From NCBI GenBank assembly GCA_025201865.1, contig MU603040.1, positions 978 to 24,359 of the forward strand: 23,382 nucleotides of DNA. Direction: 5' to 3'. The stretch is from Ramicandelaber brevisporus (taxonomy: Eukaryota; Kickxellomycota; Ramicandelaberales; Ramicandelaberaceae). The translations under genes were made by a program, and so were the position numbers. Below the pieces are notes generated by a model. It ran no database searches, was not told the origin of the DNA, and saw only the letters and a program-made list of their open reading frames with translations. Each line of letters starts with the position of its first letter. Positions within the stretch are counted from its first letter, which is position 1. This document shows, piece by piece, positions 17,337-23,382 of this stretch.

Positions 17337-18884
17337 CTACTGCTGTGGTTGGTAGTGCTGCGGTAAACCCTGTGGTTGAGGCTGTGGCTGGTAGAAGTTT
17401 GTGCCAGCATTGGCCATGAAGGTGGCATTTGGAATCGCCTGTTGCTGCTGTTGCTGCTGTTGAAGCTGCTGTTGAATATGTTGTTGTTGTGCTTGCTGGA
17501 TCACTGCATTATTAACGTTAACTGCAGAATTGTACATGTACAAATTGTTATCCTGCAAACTCTGTGCGGATCTCTTTTGGTCCATAAAGAGTGAGTAGAC
17601 CTTCTTAATGTCCACAATGTCAACAACGGCAGATTTACGACGCTGGGCAACCAACGAAGCAGTGGCAATTAAATGGATGGCATAGCGAATAGAAGTTTCC
17701 AGCGCAATGCGAGTCAGCACTTCAATGGCATCGGGAGACATTTCGGTGGATTCTTCATCCAGCCTATTCTTCAGCACTTGACGTACTTCATCCAACGATA
17801 GCTGCTGGGTCATGATGGTTAACGCACGCTCGCGGAAATCAGATGGAATGCCATGAGGCTCAACATAGTTGGTTCCGCGAACTTTGGTAAATCCACGGTT
17901 CGAGGCTACAATCACAATTGGAGCAAAGCCCTTCTCAGTCTCCAGAGCCGCGTTCAGGAATGAGAAGCACTCAATGTCCAGCATGTGGACTTCATCAATA
18001 AACAGCACTCCTGGCACAATCTCGCATCTGTTATTTTCATGCAAATCGCGCACACCCTTGTCAACCTGATCACGCACTTCTGAATTAATCTCGCCAGTGT
18101 CGCCAGAGAATATAGCCAGGAAGCCCTGTTTGCGGCAGTTGATAGCATCAGCCTCGTGCAGAGAGAATGAATGAACCTTTGTGCGCTTCTTTTGGATTTC
18201 GCCTTCAGGGCATGAAACGAACTTGACATCTGGTCCAGCTGCATCAAAATCACGAGCACGCGAGAACGATCTTCCAATGCGACTAACTCTTCCATTGGAA
18301 CGATCGATGGATACCACATCTCCGGCTGTAATCTTCTCCTTGGCCATGCTATCAATCAGTTTCTCTCCCATGTCGTAGATGGTCTCCATGTCTGTAGTCT
18401 TTAGTGTCATTTTGCCTGTTTTCTTTCCCAGTCCAGTTAATGATCTGTCGACTTGCAATTCTACAACCTCCGCCTCAATCAATTCAGTAGTCTCTGTGAT
18501 ACGGATCGCAATCGCGCGACGCAGTGCCTGTGTCAATGCCTCAGTTTTGGACATTCCCAGTGAATAAATCTCTGATCCACTGATGGATGTAAACGGAACA
18601 TCGCTGCCCAATTCCTGAGCAATCGCCATCGCCACGGCAGTCTTGCCTGAAGCTGGTGGTCCCGCCAGCAAGATCGGACGGCCGCGAATCTTGCCCTCCT
18701 TGATAAGACGTACAACAACTCCAGCTGCTTTACGAGTGTTTGCCATGCCAACCATGCCGCTTTGGTTGGGAAGAGGCTGCAGTCTGTCGTCAAGTCCGAG
18801 ACCGCGGATATGCGAGTGCGCGCCGGTACGCTCAAGCTTGCTGAGCTCGCGTGTTTCGGCAGATGAAGGCAAGATCGAGTCCAT
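17337..18884 (-). CDS. RVB2: RuvB-like AAA+ ATPase 2 (Rvb2/reptin)
   Basis: 515 residues from the ATG at 18882-18884. Rvb1-Rvb2 hetero-hexamers serve INO80, SWR1, TIP60-type complexes and the R2TP chaperone. Seen: SHIRGLGLDDRLQP (24-37), Walker A GPPASGKT (75-82), the inserted OB-fold domain II (about 130-240) with GRSFSRARDFDA, and FVSCPEGEIQKK (222-233). Walker B is LFIDEVH (294-300), sensor 1 is ASNRG with Asn329, and sensor 2 Arg400 is in LETSIRYAIHLI. GRSFSRARD and SCPEGEIQKK mark it as Rvb2, not Rvb1. Oddities: Walker A is P-A-S where the family has Q-P-G-T, the DLLDR finger motif reads DFRER (Arg353 kept), and a Q/P-rich tail from about 442 to 515 is extra. An exact duplication covers the start region. 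Confidence 0.92.
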   Translation of the reverse strand: MDSILPSSAETRELSKLERTGAHSHIRGLGLDDRLQPLPNQSGMVGMANTRKAAGVVVRLIKEGKIRGRPILLAGPPASGKTAVAMAIAQELGSDVPFTSISGSEIYSLGMSKTEALTQALRRAIAIRITETTELIEAEVVELQVDRSLTGLGKKTGKMTLKTTDMETIYDMGEKLIDSMAKEKITAGDVVSIDRSNGRVSRIGRSFSRARDFDAAGPDVKFVSCPEGEIQKKRTKVHSFSLHEADAINCRKQGFLAIFSGDTGEINSEVRDQVDKGVRDLHENNRCEIVPGVLFIDEVHMLDIECFSFLNAALETEKGFAPIVIVASNRGFTKVRGTNYVEPHGIPSDFRERALTIMTQQLSLDEVRQVLKNRLDEESTEMSPDAIEVLTRIALETSIRYAIHLIATASLVAQRRKSAVVDIVDIKKVYSLFMDQKRSAQSLQDNNLYMYNSAVNVNNAVIQQAQQQHIQQQLQQQQQQQQAIPNATFMANAGTNFYQPQPQPQGLPQHYQPQQ

Positions 18885-19120
18885 CGTGAGCAAGACAAAG
18901 GAAATAGAAAAACTGCTGCTGGTCTAACGCTGGCTGTAAACAGTGCTGGTGTACCTCGAGATCACGATCGAGCTGAAAAAAAACGTTTCTCGAGTGCGAG
19001 TCCATCGTGAGCAACATCGTGAGCAAGACAAAGGAAATAGAAAAACTGCTGCTGGTCTAACGCTGGCTGTAAACAGTGCTGGTGTACCTCGAGATCACGA
19101 TCGAGCTGAAAAAAAACGTT
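18882..19120. repeat. Exact 106-bp direct duplication at the RVB2 start
   Basis: 18882-18987 and 19015-19120 are identical over all 106 bases (offset 133). The 27-base spacer itself contains a third partial copy, CGAGTCCATCGTGAGCAA (18997-19014), and CATCGTGAGCAA is repeated head to tail at 19003-19026. The left copy begins at the RVB2 ATG, so extra ATGs in the same context lie upstream at about 19005 and 19017 on the minus strand. Confidence 0.95.
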
Positions 19121-19533
19121 GTTGTCGTGTTCGCAATCTCAAAGTTTATTATTATTTTGTTTTTTTTCAATGAAAAGAGGTGAAGGCAAGAGTTGAACTT
19201 GGAATGTACATGGACTGCATTCACATCAACAATTCTACCGACGATTGGCTCGCCACATTGTATATCTCGTTATAACGTTAATGATCATCATGTAAGTGTT
19301 TCAATATGGTTATCAGCAAGCCATCCTGAATGAAGTGATACTTTTTTGTGCTTCACACAAGCAGATATTCGGATGAAAACTAAGGTCCATTCTGGTAGTA
19401 ATGCAGTCGATTATATTCGTGTTATTTGTTGTCAAAGTGACTGGTTTGCTCTTCAAATCTCAACTACTCGACTGAAGATTGACCACTATCAGTAACAACA
19501 ACAGAACAGAATAGCAGATCTACCCAGCTAGTC
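18885..19533. promoter_or_regulatory. Divergent region RVB2 / zinc-finger gene
   Basis: 649 bp holding the duplication (to 19120), an AT-rich patch (19141-19170), pol III-like boxes on the minus strand (19190-19255; see findings) and the zinc-finger leader. A 23-codon open frame at 19204-19275 on the plus strand has no support. Beyond these I see nothing. Confidence 0.45.
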
Positions 19534-21543
19534 ATGTCGACCGTGAAAATCAAGACAGAGCCAACAACAGCAGCAGCAGTCGACGTGCAAGTCAAGCTCG
19601 AGCCGAGTCTCTCAACAACTGATATCAAACTCGAACAATACTCTTCAGACATTGACACCAAAGTCGAGCCTGATAGTGAGGAAGACGACATCAAATCCGA
19701 GGACGATGATGACGATGATGAAGAAAATGACCAAGTTACAGCTACTTCCAAGAAGCAGCGGCAGTTCATCTGCGAACATCCTGGATGTAGACGTAGATAC
19801 AACTTTTCCAGCAATATGGTGACACACCGACATGAGCACAGACTCCATGCAGAGTTTAGTATGCATGGAAAGACTTACATTCTAACTCGACAGTCATTGG
19901 ATAATCGATGGTCATGTCCAGTTCCGGGATGTACATCAACACTCAAAACGGTAAATGGTGTGTATATTCATATACGTAGATATCATGGTAATGCTTTAAA
20001 ACAACAGCAAAAACATCAACCTTCAGTTCAAAAGACTCAGCGCAAACTTTATTTCCATTGTGTGGATGACTTTTATGTGAATGGAGTTCGCTGTGGGTAT
20101 TATAATATTATTGGAGTGTTCATTTGTTACGAATGTAGACAGGTGCCAGAGTGTTTGCTAACTCATCTACAGCAAAAGCATGGATATGATGAGAAATCGA
20201 TTGACAACTCTGTTCTGCCAGATAGTGCAGTAAATGCAAGCACTGATCCCAACATTAATCAGCACACCAACAACCTACATCTCGCAGCAGCGATTCTCAA
20301 GCCTTATCAGCAGCAGCACCCGGATATTTCTCGAGGTTGGCTGTGCATTACATCCAATTGTGGGTATTGCTATTCGGCTAGTAAGTCTAGAGATGATCAT
20401 CAATATAAAGAACATAAAGGCGATAGACAGCCAGTGGTTCCAGCACTTGTACTACGTCTTGGATATTCCAAATCAAACGCTTACTACTTTCTACTCACTC
20501 GACTGGGCCAAGCAAGCGGCGCTGTCACGATCAGTAGCAACAGAGTGAGCCAGCACAAACTCGACTACAGCCACAATGGGTTGAGCGCTCAAGGTGAGAA
20601 TGAAGATAATGCCAGGCAGAATGAGACCACAGAAACGTCCAGTCAGAAGCGAAAGTGGATATGTGAACATCTAAATTGTGGGCAGTTCTTTAACTCATCT
20701 GGTCAACTTAGCATACATCGATACGAACACAAACTTGAAGTTGCGATTAATGTACGCGGTAACACTTACACTCTTAGCCGCCAGTCTTTGGATGATCGAT
20801 GGTCATGTCCAGTTCCAGATTGTAAAACAACGTGCATAACAGTTTGTGCTACAAAATGGCATATTCGAAGCGTACATAGCACATCGATGAGGCAAAAGCG
20901 TGCTAACAGTGAAGACGATAATCAACAGCAGCAAATTACCAAGAGAAAGCAATGCATCATTCCGTACTTAAAAGTGGATGATTTTTACGTTTTTGGCACA
21001 AGATGTGGCTATCATAGTACAACTGGAGTGTTTATGTGTTACGAATGTCGATTGGTGCCGGAAAGCCTTCTCACTCACCTGCAGCAGAAGCACGGATATG
21101 ATGAGAAATCAATTGACAACTCTGTTCTGCCAGAGAGTGCAGTGAGTGCAAGTGCTGATCCCAATATTAATCAACATAATAACAACTGCTATCTCGCATC
21201 AGCAAATCGCGAACCAAGTGAACAGCAGCGACATACAGACATTGTTCAAGGTTGGCTGTGTGTTGCATCTGATTGCGGTTATTGTGGCTATACAGCTCAT
21301 AGTAAGGATAATCACAAAAGACGCTCTCATCAAGGCAAACACCAACCGGCGGTTCCTGCATTGGTACTGCGATTACTTTATGCGAAAACACAAACTTCAT
21401 GTTTTCTCATTACTCGATTGGACACAATCAATAGCATAGAGCAAAGTAACTCGGCTAGTCACCATGATAACGAGTGTGATGATGCCGATGACGGCGATGA
21501 ATTAGTACTGAGCGATATGGGCTCAGATGATGATATCCATTAG
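19534..21543 (+). CDS. Eight-zinc-finger protein with duplicated module and SUMO-motif array
   Basis: 669 residues. The N-terminus (1-60) has IKTE, VKLE, IKLE, TKVE and IKSE, with lysines at 7, 21, 32, 43 and 54 (last three gaps exactly 11), then an acidic run. Module A: C80-x4-C85-x12-H98-x3-H102; C128-x4-C133-x12-H146-x4-H151; C198-x2-C201-x9-H211-x4-H216; C276-x12-H289-x4-H294 with C271 before it. Module B repeats all four with the same spacing (C377..H399, C425..H448, C502..H520, C576/C581..H599), about 300 residues later. The x2/x9 third finger (CYECR.VPE.LLTHLQQKHG) recalls the CxxC...HL..H motif of OrsD/DUF3505 proteins, which are associated with fungal mobile elements; this is a loose resemblance. 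The tail is acidic (DDADDGDELVLSD). Nuclear DNA binding is likely; the target is unknown. Confidence 0.85.
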   Translation: MSTVKIKTEPTTAAAVDVQVKLEPSLSTTDIKLEQYSSDIDTKVEPDSEEDDIKSEDDDDDDEENDQVTATSKKQRQFICEHPGCRRRYNFSSNMVTHRHEHRLHAEFSMHGKTYILTRQSLDNRWSCPVPGCTSTLKTVNGVYIHIRRYHGNALKQQQKHQPSVQKTQRKLYFHCVDDFYVNGVRCGYYNIIGVFICYECRQVPECLLTHLQQKHGYDEKSIDNSVLPDSAVNASTDPNINQHTNNLHLAAAILKPYQQQHPDISRGWLCITSNCGYCYSASKSRDDHQYKEHKGDRQPVVPALVLRLGYSKSNAYYFLLTRLGQASGAVTISSNRVSQHKLDYSHNGLSAQGENEDNARQNETTETSSQKRKWICEHLNCGQFFNSSGQLSIHRYEHKLEVAINVRGNTYTLSRQSLDDRWSCPVPDCKTTCITVCATKWHIRSVHSTSMRQKRANSEDDNQQQQITKRKQCIIPYLKVDDFYVFGTRCGYHSTTGVFMCYECRLVPESLLTHLQQKHGYDEKSIDNSVLPESAVSASADPNINQHNNNCYLASANREPSEQQRHTDIVQGWLCVASDCGYCGYTAHSKDNHKRRSHQGKHQPAVPALVLRLLYAKTQTSCFLITRLDTINSIEQSNSASHHDNECDDADDGDELVLSDMGSDDDIH

Positions 21544-21817
21544 CCGGAAACAGTGACATTATCTATACCACTGCTAATGATCCTGAATTACGTAATTTGT
21601 AGCTTTTATAGTAAGCAATGTTTTGTTGTTAAAGTATTTAATGTATTGCCCAATTCGGTCTCAAGCCGACACTTGGTATTGCAAAGTAGGCACAAGTGAA
21701 TATAGCTCTACTGTTGACAACGATTTTGGGGTCTGTGGTCCAGTGTCTCCAATTTGTTGCACTTTATTCGTTTTTTTTTCTTTCTCTATCACTACCTTTT
21801 GTTACTCGAACGAGTTG
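21544..21817. promoter_or_regulatory. Upstream region of CAP1 with TTACGTAA
   Basis: 274 bp holding a palindromic TTACGTAA at 21588-21595 and a T-rich leader just before the ATG. The CAP1 frame is open upstream with an in-frame ATG at 21641, but the 59 residues it would add are hydrophobic/Cys-rich, do not match the family and read as translated leader. Confidence 0.5.
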
Positions 21818-22789
21818 ATGGCTGCTACTATCGAAGAGAAGGTGCGAATCGCCGCCAGCCTGCTACTTGAGAGCCCACCAGGTGAGCTCAACGACGTGTT
21901 TAACGATCTTCGCGTTCTGGTTAACGACGATGACGCTCTTCTCAAGGACATCTTGCCCAAGCTCTTTGAGTACCACACGGAACAGTTCTCAACGGCTGCT
22001 CTCCCAGGCTCCTCATCTGAGCGGCCGATTGTCATCTCAAAGCACGCCATCCACCCATCCTTCCTGCCAGCTGTATCCGATGGCGAGCAAGAGTCAGGCG
22101 AGAATCTGACGCATTTCATCGACTTTAACACCAACCAAGTGTTCGAATTTGACCACTTGCGCCAAGAGGTTGTTGCGGTTGAGCCACTTGGCGACAATGA
22201 GGGCGAAAGCTTGGCGTCGATTTATGATGCGGGTGCATTGTCACTGCGTTCGGCGATTGACACGGCAGCTGCCAAGTATGTAAACGACGCGTATCCAGAA
22301 GGTGCAGTTGGCACATATGTGTCTCGCGATTCATCATCCATTGTCATCGCGATTGTCGGCAACAAGTATAACCCGTCCAACTTTTGGAATGGTCGCTGGA
22401 GAACCGAGTGGACTTATGACATCAACAGCGGTGACTTGCGCGGTGCCATTAAAGTCAATGTCCATTATTATGAGGATGGTAATGTGCAATTGTGCACTCA
22501 GCGCGATATTGAACCATCTCCCGAACTCGCAGTTCCACGCACAACCGCTGATGGCTCAAAGTTGACTGACGAGGAGATTGCAGCGACAATTGTGCGCCGT
22601 ATGAAGATTATTGAGGACAAGTTCCAGGCGGCGCTGAGTGAGGCATACGTGCAGCTGTCCGAGTCGACGTTTAAGGGTTTGCGTCGGATTTTGCCAGTGA
22701 CTCGCACTCGTATGAACTGGGAGAAGACGATCGGGTACAAAGTTGGTGGTGCACTTGCTCAGCATCACGGCAGCACATCGCAGTCTTAA
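21818..22789 (+). CDS. CAP1: F-actin-capping protein subunit alpha
   Basis: 323 residues from MAATIEEKVRIAASLLLESP, which aligns with the EEKVRIA...PPGEFNEVFNDVR start of the family (human CAPZA1, 286). Seen: PPGELNDVFNDLRVLVNDDD (20-39), FEFDHLRQE (109-117), SNFWNGRWRTEWTY (187-200; the alpha-subunit signature FWNGRWRSEW), VHYYEDGNVQL (215-225), STFKGLRRILPVTRTRMNWEK (283-303) and the C-terminal tentacle helix IGYKVGGALAQ. With the beta subunit it caps barbed ends of actin filaments at cortical patches. The extra length lies in a loop at 62-97 (S/E-rich) and a segment at 234-250. The beta subunit is not in this window. AATAAA at 22863-22868 follows. Confidence 0.95.
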   Translation: MAATIEEKVRIAASLLLESPPGELNDVFNDLRVLVNDDDALLKDILPKLFEYHTEQFSTAALPGSSSERPIVISKHAIHPSFLPAVSDGEQESGENLTHFIDFNTNQVFEFDHLRQEVVAVEPLGDNEGESLASIYDAGALSLRSAIDTAAAKYVNDAYPEGAVGTYVSRDSSSIVIAIVGNKYNPSNFWNGRWRTEWTYDINSGDLRGAIKVNVHYYEDGNVQLCTQRDIEPSPELAVPRTTADGSKLTDEEIAATIVRRMKIIEDKFQAALSEAYVQLSESTFKGLRRILPVTRTRMNWEKTIGYKVGGALAQHHGSTSQS

Positions 22790-23370
22790 GCTAAATGCAA
22801 TTTGAAGAAGACGTTTAAAAGCAAGTTTTAAAGAGTTTTTCCATAGTGAACACTGGCAGTTGAATAAAGAAAGAAACAGAGAAAGAGAGAGAGTGTATGT
22901 GTCTTTAACCCAATGAGATTCTACCAGTTATATGCACTAATGAAGTGAAGCCAGCTAGTGTGAATTACAGTCGAACTAAGTTACTATGTATGTGACACTA
23001 CTAAAAAAAGAACACGGAAGCACCAACATGTGGCTCACTAACTCATTCGTGGTGTTTTCCCTTTCCCAGAGAAAGCCACATTTCATTATGAATTGGAGGC
23101 ACACTGACCAGGCTCTTTTTCTCTGCTGTTGAGTTGAGGCTTTGCCAGGTGAGCACGAGACTGGGACACTGCGCACGCAAGTTTAACCATGGAGAATCAG
23201 CTTCGTGTGCACAGATGTCGTGTGCACGAGTGAAGTACCTCGCATTTAAGCCAAGGAGCTTCTCGCTACTCACGCCTCTCATTCTCTTGCTTGCTTCCTT
23301 CATTCCATCTTCTTCTTCTTCTCTTCCTCTGCCAACTCCAACATCCACGCCAGCCTTCTTTCAAACACCA
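22790..23370. other. Region right of CAP1, no complete gene
   Basis: Contains the CAP1 3' end with AATAAA (22863-22868), a GA-rich tract (22867-22893), and a direct repeat CGTGTGCAC (23204-23212 and 23219-23227). A CT-rich leader (about 23270-23370) then resembles the leaders before MED1, GNA1 and the HSF-type gene. It is probably the promoter of a gene that starts at the right edge. Confidence 0.45.
22863..22868 (+). terminator. AATAAA poly(A) signal of CAP1
   Basis: A canonical hexamer about 75 bp after the CAP1 stop. Confidence 0.5.
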
Positions 23371-23382
23371 ATGCATCCGCAG
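23371..23382 (+). CDS. Possible start of a truncated gene at the window edge
   Basis: ATGCATCCGCAG (Met-His-Pro-Gln) follows a long CT-rich leader ending CAAACACCA, with an A at -3. Only four codons are visible, so the product cannot be named. The call rests on leader context alone. Confidence 0.3.

Noticed and set aside
18885-18893. Three-codon longer RVB2 start
   Set aside because: The upstream codon is TTG; the first ATG is at 18882-18884.
21641-21817. Upstream in-frame ATG for CAP1
   Set aside because: Adds 59 Cys/hydrophobic residues with no counterpart in the family; homology begins at 21818.

Overview
This is a nuclear segment of a fungal genome. The oxidative-stress/ceramide protein Svf1 occurs only in fungi, and the other recognisable genes are a compact eukaryotic set: GNA1, Mediator MED1, APC/C subunit CDC27, mitochondrial ribosomal protein mL46, cytosolic RPL10, RVB2 and actin-capping CAP1. 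Coding sequence is almost intron-free (one convincing intron, in SVF1). Intergenic regions are short, pyrimidine-rich leaders run up to many start codons, and CAG/CAA tracts (poly-Q, and poly-T/A in other frames) recur in regulatory proteins. An early-diverging, zygomycete-grade fungus fits, possibly Kickxellomycotina; that placement is a guess from gene style, not from a phylogeny.

Layout, left to right. SVF1 (+, two exons). GNA1 (+). A 1.3 kb gene-free stretch bounded by imperfect inverted repeats and containing hairpins, perhaps an old non-autonomous mobile element. MED1 (+). A TATA-driven, AT-richer orphan gene (+) preceded by a perfect 20-bp palindrome. A secreted class-3 lipase (-). A 1.4 kb divergent promoter region with microsatellites. 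A divergent HSF-type transcription factor (+), convergent with the large CDC27 gene (-). CDC27 and mL46 are divergent across 345 bp. mL46 (+) converges on RPL10 (-). RVB2 (-) lies directly upstream of RPL10. RVB2 is divergent from an eight-zinc-finger protein (+) across a region holding an exact 106-bp direct duplication that covers the RVB2 start codon. CAP1 (+) follows, then a leader and an ATG that may start another gene cut off at the right edge.

There is no operon logic; these are mostly independent housekeeping genes. Several act in the nucleus on transcription or cell cycle (MED1, the HSF-type factor, CDC27, RVB2, the zinc-finger protein) and two make ribosomes (RPL10, mL46). The most unusual items are the zinc-finger protein (two copies of a four-finger module behind a near-periodic array of SUMO-type lysine motifs), the 106-bp duplication at RVB2, the TIR-bounded stretch, the 20-bp palindrome beside the orphan gene, and the HSF-type domain interrupted by a basic insertion. 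I see no CRISPR array, rRNA gene or convincing tRNA gene.
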